DNA of 64,000 bases from Ephydatia muelleri (GCA_013339895.1 JABACO010000006.1:1364535-1428534), one strand, 5' to 3'; shown: positions 1 to 12,906, numbered from the stretch's first letter. The notes: generated by a model from the sequence alone, not told the origin. Numbers and translations: made by a program.

Positions 1-158
1 AAAAGTATTTTACCATAGAGAAATGATGTAGTATGACGTGTTGAAAATAGGAAGTCAATGGCGTGTACCGTTCGGAAGTTATAGCGATTCAAACGTGAAT
101 GATTTTTATAACTTTTATATATATATAGCGAAGGCTCATTTTCTCGGAAACTGACCCA
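1..158 (-). repeat. Terminal repeat of a TIR element, right end facing right
   Basis: This stretch is the reverse complement, with only scattered mismatches, of 5004-5161. It carries the motif GTTATAGCGATTCAAACG, which recurs in the foldback elements at 14391 and 24043. In those elements the outer edge reads TGGGACAG; here the matching edge (CTGACCCA) lies at 151-158 and faces right. The element therefore seems to continue leftward out of the window. It cuts off the transposase pseudogene just after that gene's exon ending near 193. Confidence 0.7.
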
Positions 159-192
159 TATGATTTCAAGTTAAGTTACAGCATCCACTTAC

Positions 193-1569
193 CCAAAGTG
201 ATCTCTTAATCAAGCAATTTCTGTGTCTTCAAAAGGTGTGGTGGATCGGAAATAAAATACAAAAATCGTTTGTTCTCAGCATAAGGATTGTGCACTCTGT
301 ATAGGAGATCATCAGACCCTTCGTGCAGTTTAACAAAACGCCTGTTAACAGAGCACCCATCCATTGTAGCACAGAGAACCTAAAGCCAGAATAAATAGTT
401 AAGGACAGTACGTTTTGGTCACCTTCAAGCCACAGGTTTCATTTGGCATACTGCTTCCCAGAATAGATCGTACAATTGATCTCCTGTTAACTGGTTGCAC
501 AGAAACTGTGCGTATGGAAACTGAACCTTGTTAAGCAAACCTCGCACCATGAAAACCATCATCGATTTTGCTACTAAACGGTCAGGAGATGACATTGTTG
601 ACTGATCTGCTGTGGTGCATTGAAGTCTTTGCTCAAATATAGCCAGATGGTTGTTGACATCTCCTAAATTGGCAAACCCAATCATTTTTCCACTATGCTT
701 CTCGTAGACAATGTCTTCTCTAATGTACATCTCATCCATAAGGATACCAACATATTTATCCCTCTCAGCACATGTGTCCACTTGAACAGCCTCCATCAGC
801 ATTACATCATTATCCTCCGAAAACCCTTCATGTGATTTCACGTAATGGGTATAATCCCTTAGTGTGCGTTGGGATGGCAACTCGATGCACCCAGAATTAC
901 GTAATGTTTCATATGCTGCACCAGAACCAGATCTATATTAAATAAATACAGTCTTCATAACCTGACCAATACAAATTAATCATACTTACTTGTGTCTCAA
1001 ATATAAACACCAGCGAATCATAAGAGGGTGCCATCACATAGCTTTAGCATTGGTTTTGTTACTAGCTTCAATCTGCTGCATTCAAAAAATGTGATGAAAA
1101 GAGCTTCCAGGCATAGTTGAAATGTATGACTGGCATTCAGAAGAATCTGCAATGCCTTTGACAAAGCCACTTGCTTCATCATCAAGGCAAATACCTTCCT
1201 GCTCAATTACTCTTGAAAGCTTTTCCCTCAAACGATTAGCATATTTAATGAGAATAGAATTCTTACTCTTCAGATGCTTGATCCTCTCAACTAATTGAGG
1301 TGCTGACAAATACCTGAAGAGACAGGATAAAATGATATAACCTAAATATACAGCAATGCAAGAAAACAACCTGTGGTTAGTTTTTGTAGCCACTGGTTGC
1401 CTGAGCAACGTTCTAGCATTGGATGTCATGATTGTAAGCTTCATGCGGTACGAAGAACAAAGTGAACAACGAACTGCTCTGGACTCATTGAAAAGAATAA
1501 ATAGACACTTCTTGTGCCGAACACTCCATCTGCCAGGCACATGAGTATCCAAGTACCCAATTGCTCTAC
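193..1569 (-). pseudogene. P-element/THAP9-like transposase, N-terminal to RNase H part, decayed
   Basis: Four minus-strand exons can be read: 1569-1371, 1313-990, 932-about 423 and 379-193, with GT-AG introns of about 55-60 bp. The first encodes a Cys-containing segment (RCSLCSSYR) and the second a coiled coil (QLVERIKHLKSKNSILIKYA). The third encodes PSQRTLRDYTHYV followed by the RNase H-like strand GILMDEM with a catalytic-type Asp. The fourth contains SDPPHLLKT, where the family has its second catalytic Asp. This order matches P-element/THAP9-type DDE transposases. Lesions seen are two TGA codons in exon 2 (before MQQIEA and before WHPLMIRW), a frameshift near 440 and a TAA near 207. The THAP finger and C-terminus are absent, so it is a dead copy. 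The family call is strong; exon edges are inferred from splice motifs. Confidence 0.8.
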
Positions 1570-1792
1570 CTATTTTTAAGTACAGAATAGTGAAAACAAT
1601 TTTAACATACCACTGCCATTGTGTAGAGAAGTGCAATTTTTCTTCCATGCTTCCACCAAACAAGTATCAGGATTACCATAGATATAACACATAGGGATTG
1701 GCAAACCAGGCTCTCAATGGTAATAGGCTAGTTTCGGATGTAACCCCGTAACCGCGGAATAAATACTAATTGACTAGGATTGCGGGTTAAAG

Positions 1793-2026
1793 ATGGCTTT
1801 GTCGACTGTTGATACTGACGAGGAAAACCTTGTGTTAAGCGCCGTACGAAGCGTTATGGACAAGTACAGTGGGTGTGAATCTGTTCTAGTAGCTGAATTT
1901 ATGCAGATATGCGAAGGAGCTGGAAAGCAGGCATTTGGTAACTTTTGCCAAAAACTGGTTAAAACGATGCGTAAAGAAATAAGCTTGAATAGAAAAAAGG
2001 CATTCAGTAGGCTGATTTCAAAATGA
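1793..2026 (+). CDS. Short unrecognised ORF upstream of gypsy pol
   Basis: An ATG-initiated ORF of 77 codons, acidic at the start (STVDTDEENL) and basic toward the end. I do not recognise it. Its TGA stop overlaps the first ATG of the reverse transcriptase frame by a few bases but lies in a different frame. No typical gag or protease motif (CCHC knuckle, DTG/DSG) is visible. It could be a captured exon, the first exon of an unrelated gene cut by the retroelement, or chance. Confidence 0.25.
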   Translation: MALSTVDTDEENLVLSAVRSVMDKYSGCESVLVAEFMQICEGAGKQAFGNFCQKLVKTMRKEISLNRKKAFSRLISK

Positions 2027-2815
2027 CTATTAATCCACATCTCTGTCCTAAGACTTTTCCGTTACCTACTGTGGACGAAATGTTCTCCACCTTAGCAGGA
2101 GGGGAATCCTTCTCAAAGATAGATCTGGCTCGAGCGTATAAACAGATGGAAGTGCTTGAAAGTCATAGACCACTTCTTACGATCAACACACATTTGGGGT
2201 TATTCCGCTACTGCCGCTTACCTTTTGGAATAGCTACCGCCCCTGCCATGTGGCAGAAGGCTATGTCACTGGTGTTGCAAGGCTGCAAGAAGGTCGTCTA
2301 CTACATGGACGATATATTGGTGACCGGAAAAACAAGGCAACAGCATGAACAGAATTTGCGTGCTGTTTTTCAACGTCTTCAGCAGTATGGGTTACGTGTG
2401 AATCTGCCAAAGTGCAGATTTTTCCAAGAATCGCTGGAATTTCTGGGTCACAACGTCTCATCAGAAGGAATTAGACCAACCAAGGAGAGAGTAGAAGGAA
2501 TTCAGAATGCTGCAGTTCCGCGAAACAAGTCGGAATTAAAGTCCTTTTTGGGATTGATGACTTATAATGCAAGGTTCTTGCCAGCGTTGTCTAATGTGCT
2601 TCACCCCTTATATCAGTTGCTCAAGAAGGATGAAAAATGGGGATGGACTGCTTGCCATGAGAAAGCCTTTAAAGAAGCTAAGAGGTTGGTGTGTGAGGTC
2701 GTTACTTTAGTGCACTATGATGTTGAAAAGCCAGTAAAGGTTTACTGTGACGCATCATCATATGGTGTTGGTGCTTGTTTAGTGCACGTTATAGGAGGTC
2801 AAGAAAACCTATTGC
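2009..2815 (+). pseudogene. Ty3/gypsy reverse transcriptase and start of RNase H, 5' truncated
   Basis: Retrotransposon reverse transcriptase, which copies element RNA into DNA. The readable frame opens just after a TAG at 2008 with ADFKMTINP, the start of the gypsy RT core. It continues through KIDLARAYKQM (catalytic Asp), RLPFGIATAPA, the YMDD box near 2303, FLGHNVSSEGI and KSFLGLMTYN. It then enters the RNase H domain (VYCDASSYGVGACL). The frame is lost between about 2790 and 2810 and resumes one base back, equivalent to a single-base deletion. No gag, protease or tRNA-primer site is seen 5' of it. The copy is 5' truncated and frameshifted. Confidence 0.92.
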
Positions 2816-4427
2816 TTATGCTTCTAGAACATTGTCACAGGCAGAAATGAAGTATGCCCAAATAGAACGGGAGGCACTAGCCATTGTTTTTGCGGTAAAA
2901 AAGTTTCATCAGTATGTTTACGGCAGAGAGTTTGTATTGGTTACAGACCATAAACCATTGTGCACCATTTTTGGGCATGACAAAGGCATTCCGACACTAG
3001 CTGCAGCACGTATGCAGAGATGGGCAATAATATTAGGGGCATATCAGTATAAAATTGAGTATATTCCAGGGTCAGAAAATGTGTGTGCCGACTGTATGTC
3101 ACGGTTGCCAGCTCAGGCAACAGTAGCCAAGGGCAATGACATCTTAGCTATGGACGTGTCTTCACTACCAGTGACTGCTACAGATATTTCTAAGGGCACT
3201 AGAACAGACAAGGACTTGTCAACTGTACTTCAATTTGTTCGTCATGGTAAATGGCCTTCATCTCTGGCAGAAAGTTACAAGCCATATTTCAGGAGACAGA
3301 ATGAGTTGAGCTGTCAGGATGATTGTTTGCTGTGGGGTCAGCGGGTGATTATACCCAAATCTTTGCGCCATAAACTGCTTGAAGAATTACACCAAGGTCA
3401 CATAGGTATCAGTAGAATGAAAGCACTAGCAAGAAGCTATATATGGTGGCCTGAGTTAGACAAAGATATAGAAGACTTGGCGGCTTCTTGCGATCAATGC
3501 AAAAGGGTAGCATTGATGCCGGAGTTAGCACCACGTCATCCTTGGCAGTATCCAAGTGCACCATGGGACCGGGTCCATGTGGATTTTGGGGAATGGAATA
3601 AGAGACATTTTTTGGTGATGGTAGATGCTTATAGCAAATGGCCTGAAGTTAGAGTCATGTCGTCCACGACTTCTCAGTATACCATTGAAGTGATGCAGGA
3701 CATCTTTGCGACACATGGTTTTCCTCGAATTCTGGTCTCCGACAATGGTCCACAATTCACATCAAAAGAATTTTCTGAGTACTTGGCACATAACGGCGTT
3801 CTCCACAGACGATCAGCTCCTTATCATCCATCAACGAATGGACTAGCTGAGAACATGGTGAAGAATGTCAAACAGTGGCTGTCAAAGCAGAATTGGGACG
3901 TACGAGTTGGGGTTTCCTTGTCTGAATTTTTGCGTACATACCGCAATGTTCCTCATTCCACCACTGGGAGATCACCAGCTCAAATTGTATTTGGACGTGC
4001 TCTTCGTACCCGACTGTCGTTCGTCTTACCTTGTATGAGTGAGAGGGTTAGAGAGCAGTTGCAACCACAGGAAGGACTACCTGTCCCACGATTGTTTATT
4101 CCAGGTGCACGTGTGTGGATCAGAGATTTCCGACCAAATGCTCCCTACAAGTGGATGCCAGGTACCATACTGTCAACAGTTGGTCCTTTGCACTACACTG
4201 TCAGCACTCAAGGGGGCTCACAGAGGAAAGTACATGTTGATCATTTACTGAGTCGGTCTGAATCATTGGTACAGGACTTCCCTGATGTACCACAAGAGAC
4301 TACAAAGTGGATAACCATACGAGGGTTTGGAATTGCATCACTTTGGCTAGAGGAGTACAAGGGTGCATCAAAGCAGACTACCAAAAGGAAGAAGGCACTT
4401 AGAAAAAAGAACTGGCAAAGAGATTAA
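2800..4427 (+). pseudogene. Ty3/gypsy RNase H and integrase, long open frame
   Basis: This continues the preceding pol after the frameshift and is open for about 540 codons. RNase H runs through KPIAYASRTLSQAE and TDHKPL. A zinc-binding HHCC module follows (HQGHIGISR, then CDQC). The integrase core has the expected D, D and E in VHVDFG, VSDNGPQF and GLAEN; spacing between the last two is 36 residues. The C-terminal region ends in a lysine-rich tail. Integrase inserts retroelement DNA into the chromosome. This half is intact but is separated from RT by the frameshift. No LTRs are evident: an AATAAA follows the stop within 25 bp, and the transposase C-terminal exon follows at 4482. It could be a retrocopied internal transcript or an LTR-deleted element. 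Confidence 0.92.
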
Positions 4428-4444
4428 ATGTGTACTCATACATA

Positions 4445-4450
4445 AATAAA
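4445..4450 (+). terminator. AATAAA polyadenylation signal after gypsy pol
   Basis: AATAAA lies 18 bases after the pol stop codon at 4425-4427. Its position fits the 3' end of a polyadenylated transcript, but cleavage is not demonstrable from sequence alone. Confidence 0.45.
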
Positions 4451-4481
4451 GAAGGCAGTTACCAAACTATAACTTTTATAT

Positions 4482-4775
4482 TCATGTATATGTGTATGCT
4501 GAAACATGTATTTGATCAATATTCATATTATCATTGTTTTTGCCGAGGTCTTTTAGGCAGTGGGACGTCTTCAATAACTTCAGTGCCATGAAAAAGACGT
4601 ATTTTAAGGCTTGAGTTTCCTTGCGTATTGACATCATGGATAGCGAACCTTGGACTCTCAGAGACTGTGCAGATTCCAGAGCAGATTTGACAGAGGGATT
4701 ATCACACCAACCTCCACGAGAACGCAAATTGCCAAAATAGTTTTCAAGTGGATCTTGATTAAAACATGAACTTCA
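4482..4775 (-). pseudogene. P-element/THAP9-like transposase, C-terminal exon
   Basis: Reading right to left, the frame gives NQDPLENYFGNLRSRGG and then CDNPSV before stopping at 4482. The DPLENYFG and RGG...NPS pattern is the C-terminal signature of P-element/THAP9-like transposases. This exon is on the same strand as the N-terminal exons at 193-1569 but lies upstream of them, the wrong order for a single gene. It therefore belongs to a second copy or to a permuted one. The likely acceptor is near 4775 and the rest of that copy is missing. Confidence 0.65.
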
Positions 4776-5003
4776 GATATACTGTCCGCTGACTCCTTGC
4801 ACTGTACCTGCTTGACACGAATTTACTTTTTGTATAAATGACAGTGTAGCTGCATGCATGAGTGCAGAATAACATATCTGTTGAGTTTCTTTTTCAAATG
4901 TCCGTACTTAACATGTTTAAGTCTGAACTTGCGTAGCATCTCAGCGTCCTAAAACGACCGAAAAGAAGACATGTCTACGATAGGGTGATCTTTAGAGCTT
5001 ATT

Positions 5004-5161
5004 TGGGTCAGTTTCCGAGAAAATGACCCATCGCTATATATATATAAAAGTTATAAAAATCATTCACATTTGAATCGCTATAACGTCCGAACGGTACACG
5101 CCATTGACTTCCTATTTTTAACACTTCATACTACACCACCTCTCTACGGTAAAATACTTTT
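5004..5161 (+). repeat. Terminal repeat of a TIR element, left end facing left
   Basis: Inverted partner of 1-158. It begins TGGGTCAGTTTCCGAG, like the outer ends of the foldback MITEs, and runs right through GTTATAAAAATCATTCA to GGTAAAATACTTTT. Similarity to the left copy covers essentially the whole 158 bp. A more divergent relative of the inner part occurs at 14740-14840 (CCTATTTTTAACAC motif). Confidence 0.7.
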
Positions 5162-5663
5162 TGGGGTCTTGTACTTGCTCCGTGCCCGTATTGCAACGTC
5201 CGATACCCCACAGGGTATGAACCCGTCATAACTTTCGGCAGGAGTAATCAAATCGCTTCAAATTCGGTTTGTAGGTAGAGGGGTCCTATAGCTATTGATT
5301 TGTTCTGTTCGTTAATTTTCACTCTATCCGTTGCGGAGATACAGGTGTGCAAAGTTAATGCACATTTCCTGCTCGATTTGCCCAGGCAACCCTAGTTCCA
5401 TTCTCCCATTCCGCATGAAATTAATGTTCCGCCCAGTCTCCGCCTTAAACTAAGCTATATAGCCGTTCGCAACTCAGTGTCTGTTTGTTTTTTGTTGTTT
5501 TGTTTTATTTTCTGAGGCTATACGGGTCAAAGAAGATGAGTTATCACTTCGTGTGACGATCGTACCGAATTAACGGATCCAAGTGAATGGTTGTCAGCTA
5601 GCACCTGATGGTTGTCGCGTCGCGGACGCGCGTAAGGATTTTCTTTTCCTAGTCACTCGCAAC
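5162..5663. other. Non-coding stretch, no gene recognised
   Basis: No convincing ORF. The first half continues the style of the TIR element (short GC-rich motifs such as CCGTTGCGGAGATAC) and may be its interior. The rest has a T-rich run near 5485-5515 and nothing else recognised. Confidence 0.4.
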
Positions 5664-5800
5664 AGCGTTCGGTACCTAGTAGTGTATTATAAAGCTTTCC
5701 CACATTCGCTTGCTTAACTTCATTCCTGTCACGCCCACTCGGCTACACTGCAAGGATGCTATAGCTTAGCTCACATAGCACGTGACCATGCACTACGCAC

Positions 5801-5945
5801 TTGCATTGTTACACCCACCTACTGTATCTTTGCACACACAAACACGTCCACGCTACACACACACACACACACACACATGGGCCTGTACAACTTGCAGGGT
5901 TCTTATTTCTCACACTGTTTTCGCAAATTGTACATGTCCATGAAT

Positions 5946-6025
<80 letters not shown>

Positions 6026-6128
6026 GGCTTGTACCACTTGCAGTGACATTGGTTCTGATTTCTCACACAAAGTGTACATGTGCATGAATGTACACGCCTG
6101 TGCACACACACATGACACACACATACAT

Positions 6129-6178
<50 letters not shown>

Positions 6179-6305
6179 TGGGCTTGTACCACTTGCAGTG
6201 ACTTTGGGCTCTTATTTCTCACACTGTATTCACAATGCATGTACATGTGCAAGAACATACTTGCACATTGTTATGTAAATAGCCCGTACACCATATTCGT
6301 CACAA

Positions 6306-6337
<32 letters not shown>

Positions 6338-6813
6338 ACACACACACTCACATGTGCACACACACACATGCACACACACAGACTGGGCTTGTAACGCTTG
6401 CAGTGACTTTGGGTTCTTATTTCTCACACTGTCTTTACAAAACGTACATGTGCATGAATGTACACACATGTACACACACACATGCATGTGCACACACACA
6501 CACAGACTGGGCTTGTACCACTTGCTGAGACTTTGGGTCACACTGTTTTCACAAATCGTACATGTGCATGAATGTACACCTGTGCACACACACACACACT
6601 CACACAGAGAGGGCTTGTACCACTTGCAGTGAGATTGGTTCTTATTTCTCACACAAAGTGTACATGTGCATACATGTGCACACACACATGCATGTGCACA
6701 CACACACACAGACTGGGCTTGTACCACTTGCAGTGACTTTGGGTTCTTATTTCCCACACTGTCATTACAAAGCGTGCATGTGCATGAATGTATACACATG
6801 TGCACACACACAT

Positions 6814-6847
<34 letters not shown>

Positions 6848-7053
6848 ACTGGGCTTGTACCACTTGCAGAGTTTTTACAAAGCGTGCATGTGCATGAATG
6901 AACACACATACACACATGTGCACACACACAGTACCACTTGTAGTGACTTTGGGTTCTTATTTCTCACAGTCAGTTTTCACAAAGCATGTATATGTGCATG
7001 AATGTACACACTTAATTGTTATGTAAATAGCCTGTACACCATATTCGTCCCAC

Positions 7054-7090
<37 letters not shown>

Positions 7091-7250
7091 ACACTCATGC
7101 ACGCACACACAGGCTCGTACCACTTGCAGTGACATCAATTGGGTTCTCATTTTCACACTGTTTTCACAAAGTGTACATGTGCATGAATGTACACACTTGT
7201 GCACACACATTGTTATGTACACAGCCTGTACACCATGTATTTGTCACACA
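5801..7250 (+). repeat. Tandem ~130-170 bp minisatellite carrying (CA)n tracts, left arm
   Basis: About ten imperfect units share a core of GGGCTTGTACCACTTGCAG, a TTCTTATTTCTCACAC block and GTACATGTGCATGAATG. Each unit is followed by a variable (CA)n tract, sometimes with (GA)n. Unit lengths differ mainly through microsatellite length. Confidence 0.85.
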
Positions 7251-7700
7251 TACAGCACATACACATACAGTACACTTGCATTGTTACGGAAATGGAATCT
7301 TGTGCACAACACATACATACACTCATGTACAGTACACTTGTACGCACGCATACTAATGAAAAACATTAAGCATGTCTACACACACTCACACACACATGTA
7401 CATTGCACGTAAGGTCTATTCTAAACTTGTTCTCTGCACCTGCACATGCAATATATTCCATTTAACTGCTTTATGCATGTATTTGATTTCTATACCCTGT
7501 CCCTTTGCTCCTTGCGTGTGGAGCTCCCTTATGGCTGGTTCTCTGTACATAGACACTCACATCACCGTTCTTGGAGATGTGAAATAAAACTGTCTTATTG
7601 GGCACAACCCTTACTAAACTTAATTTTGTTCACTATGCTCAGCTTTGTTCCACTTGCATGACTTTTCTCAAAGTTTTTAGCTCACACAGAGTACATGTAT
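7251..7700 (+). other. Unique segment of the left hairpin arm
   Basis: This non-coding segment lies between the minisatellite and the (CA)n/(CT)n tracts. Its counterparts occur in reverse complement at 10520-10720 and 9300-9450. No coding potential is seen beyond short chance frames. Confidence 0.5.
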
Positions 7701-7712
7701 ATTCCCTCACGG

Positions 7713-7752
<40 letters not shown>

Positions 7753-7788
7753 TAAAATATATCACTCACTAATGATGATGGCACACAC

Positions 7789-7789
7789 A

Positions 7790-7868
<79 letters not shown>
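7789..7868 (+). repeat. (CT)n microsatellite
   Basis: About 80 bp of nearly pure CT immediately follows a short CA run. The mirrored position near 9163-9178 has only a few GA repeats followed by a long TG run, so the two arms diverged by slippage. Confidence 0.95.
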
Positions 7869-7872
<4 letters not shown>

Positions 7873-8295
7873 ATACAATTGTAGTCCTGACATGCTGAAG
7901 GAAAGGCCTTCATGGTGATGAATTTTATTGCACCTAAGCTATCAGTAGAGATTGTGGTAGGTCAGGGCCCGTGGTGCGTTTACACAGAACTGACAGAAGG
8001 AAGTTAGTAACAATATTCATTATCCAGCTCTATAGACAAAAGTACTGTGTACCTCCTTATAGGATGGTCAATCTGAGCACTACTTGTTCAGAGTGCTAGA
8101 TGAGTGTACTGAGGGAATAGTATTGCAGCAAAGTAATTTGGTAGACTACTGTAACACTGCATCTACATCTAGTTGTTAGAAACAAGAGATGGAATTCACT
8201 TGCAAGTGGAGCAAGAGGCAGAAAGAACGAAGAAAATGTTAGCTAGGTTTTTAAAGAATTGTGAAAGCATTGTTTCACAAGGTGTTGTGTATACT

Positions 8296-8756
8296 GTATT
8301 CTCTTCATGCATGTGGAGTTCCCACGTGACTGGTTTCTCTGTAGATCCTCCTTTGACTGCACATAGGTTGCAAGTGTATGTATAGAGGACCAATCCAATG
8401 GGGACAAACACGATGTATGTACATCGTATGCGACATGCGGCTACCACATACACACACACCATGGCAAACATTATACCTGTCTAAACATGGTGCACACTAT
8501 ACACACACACATACAAACTCATGTACATTGCATGCAAGGTGTGAACTTGTTCTCTGCACATACACTTGCATTTAGTTCTATCGAACTGCTCGTATGCATG
8601 TTTAAGAGGACACTGATTCTATTCTCAATTTCTGTATGGGATAGAGCTTTTGTACTTGTAATGTGTTGCTCTCTATTGTTTTATATAATTGACAACTTCT
8701 GCATGTGGAGCTATCTTGTGACTGGTTCTCTATACATACATGTATCATGCAACATG
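8296..8756. other. Spacer (loop) of the large inverted repeat
   Basis: About 460 bp between the arms. It includes two diverged copies of a short segment resembling GCATGTGGAG followed by GTGACTGGTT, near 8310 and 8701. No gene is supported. Confidence 0.6.
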
Positions 8757-9181
8757 AGACTCACAACACCTTGTGAAACAATGCTTTCACAATTCTTTAA
8801 AAACCTAGCTAATCGTTCTTTCTGCCTCTTGCTCCGCTTGCAGTGAATTCCATCTCTTGTTTCTAACAACTAGATGTAGATGCAGTGTTACAGTACTGTC
8901 TACCAAATTACTTTGCTGCAATACTATTCCCTCAGTACACTCATCTAGCACTGCTCAGATTGACCATCCTATAAGGGGGTACACAGTACTTTTGTCTATA
9001 GAGCTGGATAATGAATATTGTTACTAATTTCCTTCTGTCAGTTCTGTGTAAACGCACCAGGGCCCTGACCTACCACAATCTCTACTGATAGCTTAGGTGC
9101 AATAAAATTCATCATCATGAAGGCCTTTCCTTCAGCATGTCAGGACTACAATTGTATCTATGAGAGAGAGAGAGAGTGTGT

Positions 9182-9247
<66 letters not shown>

Positions 9248-9624
9248 CATCATCATTAGTGAGTGATATATATTACAGTGTGTGTGTGTGTGTGTTGGGC
9301 ATGTACATGTACTCTGTGTGAGCTAAAAACTTTGAGAATAGTCATGCAAGTGGAACAAAGCTGAGCATAGCGAACAAAATTAAGTTTAGTAAGGGTTGTG
9401 CCCATAAGACAGTTTTATTTCACATCTCCAAGAACGGTGATGTGAGTGTCTGCACAAGTGTGTTACATTCATGCACATGTACACTTTGTGAAAACAGTGA
9501 CAGTGTGAGAAATAAGAACCCAAAGTCACTACAAGTGGTACTGTGTGTGTGCACATGTGTGTATGTGTGTTCATTCATGCACATGTATGCTTTGTAAAAA
9601 CTCTGCAAGTGGTACAAGCCCAGT

Positions 9625-9658
<34 letters not shown>

Positions 9659-10211
9659 ATGTGTGTGCACATGTGTCTACATTCATGCACATGTATGCTT
9701 TGTAAAGACAGTGTGAGAAATAAGAACCCAAAGTCACTGCAAGCGTTACAAGCCCAGTCTGTGTGTGTGCATGTGTGTGTGTGTGTGTGCACATGTGAGT
9801 GTGTGTGTATGTGTGTGTGTATGTGTTTGTGACGAATATGGTGTACAGGCTATTTACATAACAATGTGCAAGTGTGTTCTTGCACATGTACATGCTTTGT
9901 GAATACAGTGTGAGAAATAAGAGCCCAAAGTCACTGCACATGGTACAAGCCCAGTCTGTATGAGTGTGTGTGTGTGTGTGCATGTATGTGTGTGTCATGT
10001 GTGTGTGCACAGGTGTGTACATTCGTGCACATGTACACTTTGTGTGAGAAATAAGAACCAATGTCACTGCAAGTGGTACAAGCCCTCTCTGTGTGAGTGT
10101 GTGTGTGTCCATGTATGTATGCACAGGTGTGTACAATTCATGCATGTACACTTTGTGAAAACAGTGTGAGAAATAAGAACCAATGTCACTGCAAGTGGTA
10201 CAAGCCAGTAT

Positions 10212-10280
<69 letters not shown>

Positions 10281-10858
10281 CGCGCACACAGGTGTGTACA
10301 TTCATGGACATGTTCAATTTGCAAAAACAGTGTGAGAAATAAGAACCCTGCAAGTTGTACAAGCCCGTGTGTGTGTGTGTGGCGTGGACGTGTTTGTGTG
10401 TGCAAAGATACAGTAGGTAGGTGTGTGGCAGGTAACAATGCAAGTGCGTAGTGCATGTTCACGTGCTATGTGAGCTAAGTTAGCATCTTTGCAGTGTAGC
10501 CGAGTGGGCGTGACAAGAACAAGTTTAGAATAGACCTTACGTGCAATGTACATGTGTGTGTGTGAGTGTGTGTAGACATGCTTAATGTTTTTCATTAGTA
10601 TGCGTGCGTACAAGTGTACTGTACATGAGTGTATGTATGTGTTGTGCACAAGATTCCATTTCTGTAACAATGCAAGTGTACTGTATGTGTACGTGCTGTA
10701 TGTGTGACAAATATATGGTGTACAGGCTGTGTACATAACAATGTGTGTGCACAAGTGTGAACATTCATGCACATGTACACTTTGTGAAAACAGTGTGAAA
10801 ATGAGAACACAATAGATGTCACCGCAAGTGGTACGAGCCTGTGGGTGCGTGCATGAGT

Positions 10859-10922
<64 letters not shown>

Positions 10923-11449
10923 ACGAATATGGTGTACAGGCTATTTACATAACAATTAAGTGTGTACATTCATGCACATATACATGCTTTGTGAAAACAG
11001 TGACAGTGTGAGAAATAAGAACCCAACGTCACTACAAGTGGTACTGTGTGTGCACATGTGTGTATGTGTGTTCATTCATGCACATGTACGCTTTGTAACA
11101 ACTCTGCGAGTGGTACAAGCCCAGTCTCTGTGTGTGTGTGTGTGTGTGCACATATGTGTGTACATTCATGCACATGTACGCTTTGTAAAGACAGTGTGAG
11201 AAATAAGAACCCACAGTCACTGCAAGCATTACAAGCCCAGTCTGTGTGTGTGTGCATGTGCGTGTGTGTGTGCACATGTGTGTGTGTGCATGTGCGTGTG
11301 TGTGCACATGTGTGTGTGTATGTGTGTTTGTGACGAATATGCTATTTACATAACAATGTGCAAGTATGTTCTTGCACATGTACATGATTTGTGAATACAG
11401 TGTGAGAAATAAGAACCCAAAGTTACTGCAAGTGGTACAAGCCCAGTCT

Positions 11450-11488
<39 letters not shown>

Positions 11489-11607
11489 CATGTATGTGTG
11501 TGTCATGTGTGTGTGCACAGGCGTGTACATTCATGCACATGTACTATTTGTGAAAACAGTGTGAGAAATAAGAACCAATGTCACTGAAAGTGGTACAAGC
11601 CCTCACT

Positions 11608-11665
<58 letters not shown>

Positions 11666-11756
11666 ACTGGTGTGTACATTCATGCACATGTACTATTTGT
11701 GAAAACAGTGTGAGAAATAAGAACCAATGTCACTGCAAGTGGTACAAGCCCTCTCT

Positions 11757-11809
<53 letters not shown>

Positions 11810-12598
11810 CTGGTGTGTACATTCATGCACATGTACTATTTGTGAAAACAGTGTGAGAAATAAGAACCAATGTCACTGCAAGTGGTACAAGCCCAGTCTG
11901 TGTGAGTGTGTGTGTGTTGGTGTGCATGTATGTGTGTGTGTGCACAGGCGTGTACACTCATGCACATGTACACTTTGTGTGAGAAATAAGAACCAATGTC
12001 ACTGCAAGTGGTACAAGCCCTCTCTGTGTGAGTGTGTGTGTGTTTGTGTGTGTGTGTGCGCACAGGTGTACATTCATGCACATGTACGATTTGTGTGACT
12101 CAAAGTCTCAGCAAGTGGTACAAGCCTAGTCTGTATGTGTGTGTGTGTGTGCACATGCATGTGTGTGTGCACATGTGTCTACATTCATGCACACGTACGC
12201 TTTGTAAAGACAGTGTGAGAAATAAGAACCCAAAGTCACTGCAAGCGTTACAAGCCCAGTCTGTGTGTGTGCATGTGTGTGTGTGTGTGCACATGTGAGT
12301 GTGTGTGTATGTGCGTGTGTATGTGTTTGTGACGAATATGGTGTACGGGCTATTTACATAACAATGTGCAAGTGTGTTCTTGCGCATGTACATGCTTTGT
12401 GAATACAGTGTGAGAAATACAGGCCCAAAGTCACTGCAAGTGGTACAAGCCCAGTCTGTGTGAGTGTGTGTGTGTGCTCGTATGTGTGTGTCATGTGTGT
12501 GTGCACAGGCGTGTACATTCATGCACATGTACACTTTGTGTGAGAAATCAGAACCAATGTCACTGCAAGTGGTACAAGCCCTCTCTGTGTGAGTGTGT

Positions 12599-12631
<33 letters not shown>

Positions 12632-12723
12632 CACAGGTATGTACATTCATGCACATGTACTATTTGTGAAAACAGTGTGAGAAATAAGAACCAATGTCAC
12701 TGCAAGTGGTACAAGCCCAGTCT

Positions 12724-12779
<56 letters not shown>

Positions 12780-12906
12780 ATATATGTGTGTGTCATGTGT
12801 GTGTGCACAGGCGTGTACAATTCATGCACATGTATACTTTGTGAAAACAGTGTGAGAAATAAGAACCAATGTCACTGCAAGTGGTACAAGCCCAGTCTGT
12901 GTGAGC

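Larger units (their letters stand above)
5664..8295 (+). repeat. Left arm of a large inverted repeat
   Basis: The sequence from about 5664 (GTTCGGTACCTAG) to about 8295 reappears reverse-complemented between 8757 and 13277. The outer ends match at 5664-5800 and 13080-13277; the inner ends match at 7860-8295 and 8757-9167. It contains no gene I can support. ORFs made of His-Thr or Cys-Val runs are translations of (CA)n. Confidence 0.85.

Noticed and set aside
1356..1544. 62-codon plus-strand frame
   Set aside because: It is a shadow of the minus-strand transposase exon 1569-1371.
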